Below, one piece after another: positions 26,436 through 34,804 of a DNA stretch of 64,000 nucleotides. Origin of the DNA: Nitrospira sp. (lineage in GTDB: Bacteria > Nitrospirota > Nitrospiria > Nitrospirales > Nitrospiraceae); contig JBAOHZ010000009.1 in assembly GCA_037045225.1 (NCBI GenBank), forward strand, positions 2,976,001 to 3,040,000, given 5' to 3'. Below the pieces are notes generated by a model that did not search any database, was not told the origin of the DNA, and worked only from the letters and a program-made list of their open reading frames with translations. Position 1 is the first letter of the stretch. Each line of letters begins with the position of its first letter. Made by a program: the position numbers and the translations under genes.

Positions 26436-26906
26436 GTGGCTCAGAAGTTCGGCAACAGTCGGTGGGTGCAAGAGGGTTTTCTCGATAACCGTCAAGCGGG
26501 GACGGTTGTCGGGCGTATGACATTCGCGGTGTTGGGTGTGGTCGACTTCTACCTGGCTGGCGATTGCCGGGGAGAAATCGCCGGGAAGGTGATCCGATTC
26601 AATAACAGCCGGTTTGCCGACGAAGATCTCGCGGGGCAAGTGCTCGGGGATGTCGAGATTCCGCAGATCGGCGATGCGAGCCTCATCTCCTTCGATCCGC
26701 ATCCGCATTTGGTTCCGCACCCGTACATCGAGTGGTTCTCCATGCGGAAGAATCATTACCGAATTGAATTGGTGCCGGAGGATGCCTGGATTGCGAGGGA
26801 AGAAGAGCTGGTGGAGATCGATCCGGTCAGCCGGGAGATTCGAGAGCGCCTGGCCCCGCAGTACGGTCGGAAGCCGGAATCGGCGGATGAATCGGAGTGG
26901 GTGTAG
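26436..26906 (+). CDS. Conserved protein of unknown function (156 residues)
   Basis: Starts at GTG 26436, 5 nt after AAGGAGG; the longer frame from 26379 overlaps the transporter and is Arg-rich. The sequence has a beta-rich look (TVVGRMTFAVLGVVDFYLAGDCRGEIAGKV, FADEDLAGQVLGDVEIPQIGDASLISF) and a His-rich strip DPHPHLVPHPYIEW. No known family is evident. It is followed by a strong bidirectional hairpin. Confidence 0.7.
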   Translation: MAQKFGNSRWVQEGFLDNRQAGTVVGRMTFAVLGVVDFYLAGDCRGEIAGKVIRFNNSRFADEDLAGQVLGDVEIPQIGDASLISFDPHPHLVPHPYIEWFSMRKNHYRIELVPEDAWIAREEELVEIDPVSREIRERLAPQYGRKPESADESEWV

Positions 26907-26914
26907 CGTAGAGT

Positions 26915-26945
26915 AGAGGGGCGGGCGCTTCGCGTCCGCCCCTCT
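26915..26945. terminator. Bidirectional hairpin terminator
   Basis: Fourteen-base arms (26915-26928 and 26932-26945) pair completely in RNA with one G-U, around a TTC loop. It sits 8 nt past the plus-strand gene and 8 nt past the convergent desaturase stop. T-richness after it is modest (GGTCTTTG). Confidence 0.75.
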
Positions 26946-26953
26946 GGTCTTTG

Positions 26954-27970
26954 TCAGGCGAGTTTATTCTTACCTTCCCGCACATGCGCGGGCACTTCCC
27001 GAATGTCCCAGATCAGTCCCAGCGCTTGCAAGCCCCTCAGCATGTAGTAGGTGATGTCGATTTCCCACCAGTAGAACCCTTGGCGGGTTGAGGCGGCATA
27101 GTAGTGATGATTGTTGTGCCAGCCCTCACCGAGAGTGATCATGGCCAGGATGAAATTGTTCTTGCTGTCGTCACCCGTCTTGTAACGCTGGGATCCGTAC
27201 ACGTGTGAAAGCGAGTTGATTGTGCAGGTGCCGTGGAGCAGCGCGACGGTGGAGACGAAGAATCCCCAGATGAGCATCTGCGGACCATTCGTGCCGAGGC
27301 TTGGGGCATAGGTCTCTAAGAGTTTGCCGAGGCCGAACATGCCGAATCCGCAAATCGTCGGGACCAGGGTGTCGAATCGATCCAGGAAGACCAGCTCCGG
27401 AAACTTGGCGAAATCGCCGATGCTCTTGAGGCGCGGCGGGAAAAATTTCTTGGAGCTGATCCAGCCGATATGAGCCCAGAGAAATCCCCCTTGGCGCACC
27501 GAGTGGGTATCTTCGGGTTTATCTGAATAGATGTGGTGATGGCGATGGTGTCCGCCCCACCAGAGCGGGCCTCGTTGCGCACAGGAAGATCCGAGCAAGG
27601 CAAAGGCAAATTGGCAGGCCCGGGAGGTCTTGAAGGTACGGTGCGAGAAATAGCGATGGTACCAGCCCGTGATGGCGAACATGCGTATGAAGTAGAACGC
27701 TGCTGCGACTCCTACGGCGACCCAGCTCCATCCGACGATGAACACGCCCAGGCAGAGCAGGTGCACGATGATGAGCGGGATGGCCCGCAGCCAGTCGACT
27801 GTCGGCGGCGCGGTATCCGTTTGCATTTTCTCAATGCCTGCCCAGGAGTCAAACCAGCGTATGATGGTAATCCAGGCTCCATCGCTCGTGGGATGTTCTC
27901 CTGGCTGTGCATCGGTTTTGGGGAGCTCACCGTTTTTAGGTAAGGTGAGCGGATGCAGATCACTACTCAT
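26954..27970 (-). CDS. Acyl-CoA/fatty-acid delta-9 desaturase
   Basis: 338 residues, membrane di-iron desaturase: histidine boxes HRYFSH (near 105), HRHHH (near 142) and WHNNHH (near 287) with four hydrophobic helices around them. Each box matches the stearoyl-CoA desaturase pattern. It introduces a cis double bond into acyl chains using oxygen and an electron donor, tuning membrane fluidity. It is divergent from hemE and has its own promoter region in the 360-nt gap. Confidence 0.9.
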   Translation of the reverse strand: MSSDLHPLTLPKNGELPKTDAQPGEHPTSDGAWITIIRWFDSWAGIEKMQTDTAPPTVDWLRAIPLIIVHLLCLGVFIVGWSWVAVGVAAAFYFIRMFAITGWYHRYFSHRTFKTSRACQFAFALLGSSCAQRGPLWWGGHHRHHHIYSDKPEDTHSVRQGGFLWAHIGWISSKKFFPPRLKSIGDFAKFPELVFLDRFDTLVPTICGFGMFGLGKLLETYAPSLGTNGPQMLIWGFFVSTVALLHGTCTINSLSHVYGSQRYKTGDDSKNNFILAMITLGEGWHNNHHYYAASTRQGFYWWEIDITYYMLRGLQALGLIWDIREVPAHVREGKNKLA

Positions 27971-28331
27971 GCCACCTCCACAGTTATACGAATCTAGAAC
28001 GCGTTATCGAAGGGATCGCGCCGCGGTTCCACTAGCGTGACTGAATTATCGCGGCGCTTGCGAGTGATACGAATAGGCAGGCCGCTGAATGCTCTGAAAT
28101 GGTGTCGATCAGTGAGTGAGGGTACTCAGGCTCAAAGACACGTGTGATCATTATACACAGATTGATGGGGAATTGTCGTGAGAATTTTTCCACAGGGCGC
28201 GAGGTGCGGGTGGTTGCAGGAGTGGCAGAACCGGAGCCATCGGCAGACTCTCGATGGTTCCGGTTCAGTGCCCGGTTGGGCGCAAGATTGTTTGACTCTC
28301 TTTGGACTGCCCCTCTAAAATGCGCTCCATT
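27971..28331. other. Divergent control region between the desaturase and hemE
   Basis: About 360 bases without a gene. It contains two DnaA-box-like nonamers (TTATACACA at 28151-28159, TTTTCCACA at 28186-28194) and a long hairpin at 28228-28266. Promoters for both flanking genes should lie here; no clear -35/-10 pair was found by eye. Confidence 0.5.
28228..28266. other. 15-bp hairpin 65 nt upstream of hemE
   Basis: Arms 28228-28242 and 28252-28266 are inverted repeats differing at one position (a G-U pair in the plus-strand RNA), around a 9-nt loop. No U-run follows. It could be a leader structure or a protein-binding palindrome. Confidence 0.55.
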
Positions 28332-29357
28332 ATGAATGATCGATTTCTGAAAGCGTGCCGGCGCGAACCGGTTGATTGCACGCCGGTCTGGTTCATGCGC
28401 CAGGCAGGCCGGTACATGGTTGAATATCGCCGGTTACGAGAAAAACATTCCATTCTCGATCTGTGTAAGACGCCTGAATTGGCGGCGCAGGTCACGTTGC
28501 AGCCGATCGACCGGTTTGCCCTCGATGCCGCCATTATTTTCGCCGATATTCTGCTTCCGCTCGAGCCGATGGGGCTCTCTCTGGAGTTTGCGGAGGGCGA
28601 GGGGCCGATCATCCACAATCCCGTGCGGGATCGGGCGGCTGTGGATGGGCTGAAGGTCATCGATGAGAGGGACCTGCAGTACGTGATGGATGCGATCAGT
28701 CTGACCCGCAAGATGCTGGCCGGTCGGGTGCCTCTGATCGGGTTTGCCGGGGCGCCCTTTACGCTGGCCAGTTATGCCATTGAAGGTGGAAGCTCGCGGA
28801 ACTACATTCATACGAAACAGATGATGTATCGCGAGCCGGAGACCTGGCATCGTTTGATGGATAAATTCGCACGCGTGATTACCGGCTATCTTCGTCGTCA
28901 GATCAAGGCCGGCGCCCAGGCCGTGCAGCTCTTCGATAGCTGGGTCGGGTGTCTCTCAGCCGGGGATTATGCCGAATACGTCATGCCGCATGTGCAGCTG
29001 ATTTTCGAGGGGCTCAAGCACGAAGGCGTCCCGCTGATTCATTTCGGCACCGGGACCACGGCGATCCTCAAGGCCATGCGCCAGGCCGGTGGTGACGTGA
29101 TCGGGATCGATTGGCGCATTCCGATCGACGAGGCCTGGGCCCTGGTGGGCCACGATCGCGCGGTGCAGGGGAACCTCGATCCGGTGACGTTGTTTGGACC
29201 GATCTCCGAGATCGAGCGGCGCGTGACGGACATTCTCCGACGGGCCGCAGGGCGTCCGGGCCACATTTTCAATCTGGGTCACGGAATTCTCCCGAATACC
29301 CCCGTGGAGAATGTCGCCGCCACGATCGATCTGGTGCATAAGCTGAGTACGCGGTGA
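28332..29357 (+). CDS. hemE: Uroporphyrinogen decarboxylase
   Basis: 341 residues from ATG 28332. Signature PVWFMRQAGRYM near the start, FADILLPLEPMG, GFAGAPFTLASYAIEGG, QLFDSWVGCLS and NLGHGILPNTPVENV. It decarboxylates uroporphyrinogen III to coproporphyrinogen III. First gene of hemE-hemH-hemG: hemH starts inside its stop (4-nt overlap). The frame is open to 28302, but the extra residues are not conserved-looking. Confidence 0.95.
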   Translation: MNDRFLKACRREPVDCTPVWFMRQAGRYMVEYRRLREKHSILDLCKTPELAAQVTLQPIDRFALDAAIIFADILLPLEPMGLSLEFAEGEGPIIHNPVRDRAAVDGLKVIDERDLQYVMDAISLTRKMLAGRVPLIGFAGAPFTLASYAIEGGSSRNYIHTKQMMYREPETWHRLMDKFARVITGYLRRQIKAGAQAVQLFDSWVGCLSAGDYAEYVMPHVQLIFEGLKHEGVPLIHFGTGTTAILKAMRQAGGDVIGIDWRIPIDEAWALVGHDRAVQGNLDPVTLFGPISEIERRVTDILRRAAGRPGHIFNLGHGILPNTPVENVAATIDLVHKLSTR

Positions 29358-30304
29358 GCGGGTCTGTGGCGAAGCAGCCGGTTGCTGTCTTGCTCATGGC
29401 CATGGGCGGCCCCGATTGCCTCGAGAATGTGGCGCCGTATCTCCTGGATGTTCGCGGTGGACGACCAACCTCGCCTGAACTGATTGCGGAAATCCGCGAG
29501 CGATATCGGGTGACCGGCGGAAAGTCTCCGGTGCTCGATGTCACGCGTGAGGTCGCGCGGGCATTGGAGCAGCGCTTAAATATGTCGGGTCACGCGTACT
29601 ACCGCTGTTATGTGGGGTTGCGGCACTGGCATCCGTTCATCAAGGAAACCTACACGGAACTGCTCGATGCCCTTCCGGACCGCATCATTGGGTTGTGCAT
29701 GGCCCCGCAGTATTCTTCGCTCAGCATCGGCGCCTATCGAAAGAAGGTTGAAGAGGCGCGTGCTGAACTTGCCAACGAGACCCCGATCAGCTTCGTCAAG
29801 AGTTGGCATCGCCATCCGCTCTTGATCGCCGCCATTGTCGACAATATTCGCCGGACGCTGGAGCGATTCCCCGCCGAGGTGCGTGGGCAGGTGCCAGTCT
29901 TGTTTACCGCGCACAGTTTGCCGGAGCGGGTCGTGGCCATGAAGGACCCCTATCCTGAAGAAGTCAAAGGAACGGCTCAGGCGGTCTGCGAACAACTCGG
30001 GACTCAGCCGACGCGGTTTGCCTATCAAAGCCAGGGACGATCGGGAGAGAAATGGCTTGGGCCATCGGTCGAGGAGGCCTTGGCGGAATTGGCGCAGGAA
30101 GGCCATCGCCAGGTGCTGGTGGCGCCGATCGGTTTCATCTGCGACCATGTGGAAACCCTGTTTGATATCGATATTGAGCTCACGCAGCTGGCCCGGACGA
30201 AGGGACTCCAGCTGGAACGTATTCCCATGTTGAACGCCTCGGCTCCCCTGATCGACATGTTGATGTCGGTGGTGGAGGCGCACGAGTCTTCGCTCGTCCA
30301 TTAG
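29354..30304 (+). CDS. hemH: Ferrochelatase
   Basis: 316 residues starting at GTG 29354. Motifs: VLLMAMGGPDCLENVAPYL, RYRVTGGKSP, LTLPHxS-like FTAHSLPERVV with the catalytic histidine, AYQSQGRSGEKWLGP and APIGFICDHVETLFDID. It inserts iron in the last heme step (protoheme or coproheme, not decidable here). The companion HemG-type oxidase suggests the classical route. Confidence 0.94.
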   Translation: MSGSVAKQPVAVLLMAMGGPDCLENVAPYLLDVRGGRPTSPELIAEIRERYRVTGGKSPVLDVTREVARALEQRLNMSGHAYYRCYVGLRHWHPFIKETYTELLDALPDRIIGLCMAPQYSSLSIGAYRKKVEEARAELANETPISFVKSWHRHPLLIAAIVDNIRRTLERFPAEVRGQVPVLFTAHSLPERVVAMKDPYPEEVKGTAQAVCEQLGTQPTRFAYQSQGRSGEKWLGPSVEEALAELAQEGHRQVLVAPIGFICDHVETLFDIDIELTQLARTKGLQLERIPMLNASAPLIDMLMSVVEAHESSLVH

Positions 30305-30315
30305 CGGCACCACCT

Positions 30316-31770
30316 GTGGCGCGTACACCACGGTCAGTTGTCATCATCGGCGGAGGTATCTCAGGCCTCTCCACGGCGTTTGCGCTCCAGGAGCAGGCGG
30401 CCGCGGCTGATGTGGCCCTCACCTGCACCATTCTTGATGCCGCACCGGTCTGGGGCGGGAAAATCGTCACGCATCGGGTCGGCCAGTTAGTGATGGAGGC
30501 GGGGCCGGACTCGTTTCTCTCGCAAAAGCCCTGGGGCATGGAGCTCTGCCGACGCCTCGGGATCGCCGATCAGCTCATCAACACCAACCCGGTTGAGAAA
30601 AAAGCGAGCGTCTTGAGGGGCGGGCAGTTACACGAGTTGCCGGAAGGACTTGTAACCTTTACGCCGACTCAGCTGGGGCCGTTTTTTCGCAGCGGACTAT
30701 TATCCTGGATCGATCTGGCCCGTATGGGCTGCGATGTGTTGATTCCGGCGCGTCGGGCGGCCGACGACGAATCGCTGGCATCGTTTTTTCGCCGTCGATT
30801 CGGACGGCATGCCTGCGAACGGGTCATGGAGCCGCTGATGGCCGGCATCTACGCAGGTGATGCGGAGCAGATGAGTCTTCGGGCGACGTTCCCGCGGTTC
30901 TACGAGTTGGAGCAGGCGCATGGTAGTGTGATTCGGGGTATGATGGCGGCGCGTCGTGCACGGATGCAGAACGCGCCCGGCGGCCGCCCGCGACACACGA
31001 TGTTTGTGACGCTGAAAAACGGCCTGGCCGATTTGGTGGCGGGGCTGACAGCGCATATCCAGCAAGCCGGCGGGATGTTGAAGGCCGGTGTTCAGGTGGA
31101 GGCGTTACGGGTGCGCTCCCACCAGGCCGGACGTTGGATGTACGATATCATCTGTACCGACGGGACCTCGCTTTCGGCGGAAGCGCTGGTCTTGGCTACA
31201 CCGGCCTATGTCAGCGCCGAGCTCGTTCGGCCGTTGACGCCGATGGCAGCCGGCTTAATGGATCTGATTCCTTATGCTTCGACGGCCACAATTTCGCTCA
31301 TCTATCCTGAGGAGGCGGTGGGCAACCGGCTGCAAGGGTTCGGTTTCGTGGTCCCGCGCATCGAGGGTCGTGATTTGATCGCAGCCACGTGGACTTCGCT
31401 CAAGTGGCCGCACCGAGCCCCACCGCAGGATGTATCCGTGCGTTGTTATCTCGGGGGGGTTGGGCGAGAGGCCATTTTGCAGCGTGACGATGAGGCCTTG
31501 GTCCAGTGTGTGCGGGAGGAATTGGCCTCGATTGTCGGCCTGCAGGCGACGCCGCATTATGTCGAAGTGAATCGCTGGAATCGGGCCATGCCTCAATATA
31601 CGATCGGACATCTCGACCGGCTTGCGCAGATGGAGGCGGCACTCTCGCGATTCGGCGGCCTCGCTGTCACCGGCGCCGGTTATCGTGGGGTGGGCCTTCC
31701 CGATTGTATTCGCGACGGCGCTGAGACGGCGGCGAAGCTGCTCCGGTATCTGCAGGCGTCGCCGGTCTAA
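30316..31770 (+). CDS. hemG: Oxygen-dependent protoporphyrinogen/coproporphyrinogen oxidase
   Basis: 484 residues from GTG 30316, 11 nt after hemH. FAD-dependent PPO/HemY family: VVIIGGGISGLSTAFAL at the N-terminus, EAGPDSFLSQKPWG, FRRRFGRHACERVMEPLMAGIYAGD, LTLATPAYVSAEL-like segment and the C-terminal FAD loop VTGAGYRGVGLPDCIRDG. It oxidises the porphyrinogen in the penultimate step. Named HemY/HgoX in some schemes. Confidence 0.92.
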   Translation: MARTPRSVVIIGGGISGLSTAFALQEQAAAADVALTCTILDAAPVWGGKIVTHRVGQLVMEAGPDSFLSQKPWGMELCRRLGIADQLINTNPVEKKASVLRGGQLHELPEGLVTFTPTQLGPFFRSGLLSWIDLARMGCDVLIPARRAADDESLASFFRRRFGRHACERVMEPLMAGIYAGDAEQMSLRATFPRFYELEQAHGSVIRGMMAARRARMQNAPGGRPRHTMFVTLKNGLADLVAGLTAHIQQAGGMLKAGVQVEALRVRSHQAGRWMYDIICTDGTSLSAEALVLATPAYVSAELVRPLTPMAAGLMDLIPYASTATISLIYPEEAVGNRLQGFGFVVPRIEGRDLIAATWTSLKWPHRAPPQDVSVRCYLGGVGREAILQRDDEALVQCVREELASIVGLQATPHYVEVNRWNRAMPQYTIGHLDRLAQMEAALSRFGGLAVTGAGYRGVGLPDCIRDGAETAAKLLRYLQASPV

Positions 31771-31812
31771 TGTTTCAATGACGATGGGAACGGGAAGAGA
31801 AGGAATACCCAG

Positions 31813-32244
31813 ATGCTGAACGACCAATTGGTGATCTCCAGTGTAACCGGTCCCTTTCGCGAGCCGCGCGAGCCGGTGTTGTCGTACGACTACTCGATTC
31901 AGCGGGCGACCTGGGCAGCGACTCATGCCGTCCGGGTGAAGATTGCCCAGGCAGAGGAGTTGGAGTATGTGAAGGAGAAGTTGCTGGGCACGGTCGTTGG
32001 TAGCCCGGGACAGCAGCTGATGCTGAATAAATTTCTGTCCCGCAAGATCGGTGACCAGAAGGTCCGGATCGCCGAGGCGGAAGGCTGGTTGAAGGACCGC
32101 GGGGATGTGTTGGTAGCCCCCTTCACTGGTTCGCTCTCGCAGTACTTCGCACAGCTTGAGGCCTGGGTTCAAGCGGAGCAGGATGCCTTGCGGGCGGAGA
32201 TCAAGAACGTCGTTGGCCTCGTGAGGAACCCTCCTGCCGTCTGA
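31813..32244 (+). CDS. Conserved protein of unknown function (143 residues)
   Basis: Soluble and mainly helical: after SYDYSIQRATWAATHAVRVKIAQAEELEYV comes KLLGTVVGSPGQQLML and a charged coil. No motif or signal. It follows hemG by 42 nt and may share its transcript; a role in heme metabolism is not supported by its sequence. Confidence 0.65.
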   Translation: MLNDQLVISSVTGPFREPREPVLSYDYSIQRATWAATHAVRVKIAQAEELEYVKEKLLGTVVGSPGQQLMLNKFLSRKIGDQKVRIAEAEGWLKDRGDVLVAPFTGSLSQYFAQLEAWVQAEQDALRAEIKNVVGLVRNPPAV

Positions 32245-32527
32245 TGGCCTCCGGCTCGCGGGGCCTTGTCCCATCATCGCGCATCCTGTCGACTCCTTCC
32301 CACGCACAGAATCTGTGGATAAGCGTGTGCATATCAGCCGACTCCTCGCTGAAGCCCCTCCGTAGAGCGGCCCTTCAGCAACCTGCACAAGTTTTAGGCA
32401 TTGGGGTGGCGGACAGCCAAGCCCCTAGATGCTGTAGGGAATGGAAACACCTAGGGAGATATTAAGGGACAGATTCGCGCCTGGGGATAGTGGAGACAGT
32501 CTGGGAGCGGAGATTCGCGGGAGCGGC

Positions 32528-33142
32528 TCAGAAAATGCGTCGATATTGTTTGCTGTGTACGCCGGAATCGTCGGCAAATCCAAGCGATCCGGTGTCGGGG
32601 TTGCTGGTGTCATTGAGGTCGATTCGATAGTGTCCGAGGACATGCTCCATCGCTTCTTCGAATGGAATGGCTTGCGGGTAGAGATTGCCCGGGGCGTGGG
32701 CGCCGCGGGCCAGCGTCCCGACCACTTCGGCTACTGCATACTTGGGGTCTGAGAAAATGTAGAGATCAGCCACGGCCTGGTCCCCGAGTTTGTGCCCTGG
32801 ACTGGTGGGGGGGAGCATGGAGGGGAGGCTCTGACCCAGCCGGGCCTGCTTAAGTTGTTTCAAGAGGCCGACCACCTGGCTGCTCGTTACCTGGGTCGGT
32901 ACCACGATGCTGACGGCATTGAATTCGGTCAACGTTGTCTGAACTTTATACATGACCGGCGCGGCATCCGGATCTTCGGTGGCCACCTGTGAAATTTCCG
33001 GTCCAGCGGCCTGTTTTTGTTTCCCGCTCGGCACGGCCAGGTTGATCAGCAGCCACATGACTAAAATGGCGCCGAATAGGACGATGAGCGGATGCAGCCC
33101 CGCTCGTTTGCCTTCTTCGTACGGATTCTGCTCCCCACTCAT
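32528..33142 (-). CDS. Single-pass membrane protein, unknown
   Basis: 204 residues. One transmembrane helix (LIVLFGAILVMWLLINLAV, about residues 19-37) leads to a soluble domain with Pro-rich and Gly/Asp-rich segments (VSIVVPTQVTSSQVVGLLKQLKQ, DLYIFSDPKYAVAEVVGTLA). No family recognised. Its ATG overlaps the stop of mazG by 4 nt, so they are coupled. Confidence 0.7.
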   Translation of the reverse strand: MSGEQNPYEEGKRAGLHPLIVLFGAILVMWLLINLAVPSGKQKQAAGPEISQVATEDPDAAPVMYKVQTTLTEFNAVSIVVPTQVTSSQVVGLLKQLKQARLGQSLPSMLPPTSPGHKLGDQAVADLYIFSDPKYAVAEVVGTLARGAHAPGNLYPQAIPFEEAMEHVLGHYRIDLNDTSNPDTGSLGFADDSGVHSKQYRRIF

Positions 33143-34044
33143 GTGAGCGTCCGTGTCGGTTCGGTTGAGGGCGTGAGGGGCGGGATGGTCTCGGCGCTTC
33201 CGGTGGACTCGAGCCGCTTCGCAGCTTCCCAGTAGTGATCCATTTCCAACGTGGAGAGGTCGTTGACGCTCCGCCCGCTTCGAGTGGCCTCGCGCTCGAT
33301 GAACTGGAACCGGGTGGTGAAGCGATTCGTGGCGAGACGAAGCGACTCTTCCGGATTCACCTTCATGTGCCGGGCAACATTGACCAGAGAAAACAGCAAG
33401 TCTCCCAGCTCCGCGGCCATTTCCGGCGTGGCCTGCGGTTGAGCTTCGTCCCCGGAGGGAGGTTCACCCGCGTCGGTGATCGCGCTTTTGAGTTCCCCGA
33501 TTTCTTCCTCGACCTTGGCAAGTACGGCCGCCAGGCCCTGGGGGTTGTCCGGCCAGTCGAATCCGACCCGCGCCGCACGGACCTGGGTTTGATAGGCGCG
33601 GAGGAGCGCGGGAAGGGCTTGAGGAATATCATGCAGGACCGAATCCGGTTTGCCGGCCTGCTTGCGTTCGGCCCGCTTGATATCTTCCCAGCGATGGACG
33701 ACCTGGTCGGAATTGAGGGAGGGCTGGCCGGTGGCCTGGTCGCCGAACACGTGCGGATGGCGGCGTACGAGTTTGTCGGCCAATTGCTGTAAGACGTCGT
33801 CGATGGTGAAGGTGCCTGCTTCTGTGCCGATCTGGCTGTGAAACAAGACCTGCAGCAATACATCGCCCAGTTCCTCTTTCAGCTTGGCGAAGTCCAGCCG
33901 GTCGATGGTATCGAGGGCTTCATACGTCTCCTCAATCAAATAGGGCTTGAGGGATTCGTGGGTCTGTTTGCGATCCCAGGGGCACCCGCCCGGCGCCCGG
34001 AGCTGGGCCATGATGGCCACGACTCTATCGAAACGTGATGACAT
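33139..34044 (-). CDS. mazG: Nucleoside triphosphate pyrophosphohydrolase
   Basis: 301 residues with MazG catalytic segments: RAPGGCPWDRKQTHESLKPY, EETYEALDTID, KEELGDVLLQVLFHSQ (EExxD/ExxD metal ligands) and a second MazG-like half with AELGDLLFSLVNVARHM. It hydrolyses NTPs/dNTPs to monophosphates as house-cleaning. Confidence 0.92.
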   Translation of the reverse strand: MSSRFDRVVAIMAQLRAPGGCPWDRKQTHESLKPYLIEETYEALDTIDRLDFAKLKEELGDVLLQVLFHSQIGTEAGTFTIDDVLQQLADKLVRRHPHVFGDQATGQPSLNSDQVVHRWEDIKRAERKQAGKPDSVLHDIPQALPALLRAYQTQVRAARVGFDWPDNPQGLAAVLAKVEEEIGELKSAITDAGEPPSGDEAQPQATPEMAAELGDLLFSLVNVARHMKVNPEESLRLATNRFTTRFQFIEREATRSGRSVNDLSTLEMDHYWEAAKRLESTGSAETIPPLTPSTEPTRTLT

Positions 34045-34176
34045 GCGAAGCCCTCCGTGGCGCCACTCTAACTGAGTTTTTCAGGACGTTCAACGGGGCT
34101 GCTCGTCTTGCGCCTCTTCAAGGCCTGTGGTAGGGTACGGCCCTGCATTTTTCATTGGATGATCGGAGGCTTTCCC

Positions 34177-34599
34177 ATGGGTGATGACAAGGAGCAGGGA
34201 TTCGTCGTCCGTGATCGTCGAGGACGGGGTGACGAGGCCCCTCCACCCGCACCGTCGGTGACACCTCCCCCCACGGAGGCTGCCGCTGCCGCACCCCATC
34301 ATGAGCCCGATGCCCATACACATTCGGGGCATCTGCCGGTTAACTTCTCTTCTTTCGTCATCTCGATGGGCAGTTCGGCGTTGATGCTGATGGGAGAGCA
34401 GTTGGATCCTCAGCAGCCGTCTATGCCGCTGAATCTTCCCCAGGCCAAAGAAATCATCGATCTGCTGTCCATGCTTGAAGAGAAGACGCGGGGCAACCTC
34501 ACCGCGGATGAGCAAGTTGTCATGAAGGACATGCTCTATGCGCTGAGGATGAAATTCGTCAGTTTGACCTCAGGGAAATCGACGCTTCACACTCCGTAG
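34177..34599 (+). CDS. DUF1844 domain protein
   Basis: 140 residues from ATG 34177 (GGAGG upstream). A Pro/Ala/His-rich N-terminal third (APSVTPPPTEAAAAAPHHEPD) is followed by VNFSSFVISMGSSALMLMGEQ and INLLSMLEEKTRGNLT-like helix-rich C-terminus, the DUF1844 pattern. Function unknown. It is divergent from mazG. Confidence 0.82.
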   Translation: MGDDKEQGFVVRDRRGRGDEAPPPAPSVTPPPTEAAAAAPHHEPDAHTHSGHLPVNFSSFVISMGSSALMLMGEQLDPQQPSMPLNLPQAKEIIDLLSMLEEKTRGNLTADEQVVMKDMLYALRMKFVSLTSGKSTLHTP

Positions 34600-34732
34600 C
34601 CTCGTGAATTTATTCTGCGTGCCGTCCTGCTCCGTGGTGTCGGTCCTTCTTCGGGGTGACACTGTCTCCCTCAATGTCTCTGTTCCCGACTGGTGGTCGA
34701 TGAAGCGAGGGGCGTGGTCCGCGCGTCTTCTT

Positions 34733-34761
34733 TTGAGACTCCCACCTGAATTCGTTATAGT
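34733..34761 (+). promoter_or_regulatory. Sigma70-type promoter candidate for ntrY-like kinase
   Basis: TTGAGA and TATAGT separated by exactly 17 nt, ending 43 nt before the kinase start at 34805. Confidence 0.55.
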
Positions 34762-34804
34762 GAGGCAGGATCGAGTGGGCCGGGTGTGAGTCGGAGTATC
34801 GAGA

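Noticed and set aside
28144..28200. Replication origin near hemE
   Set aside because: Only two DnaA-box-like sites, no AT-rich unwinding region and no dnaA, gyrase or parAB genes nearby.
31255..32388. A 377-codon minus-strand frame opposite hemG and the next gene
   Set aside because: Antisense shadow produced by GC-rich codon structure; spans two real genes on the other strand.
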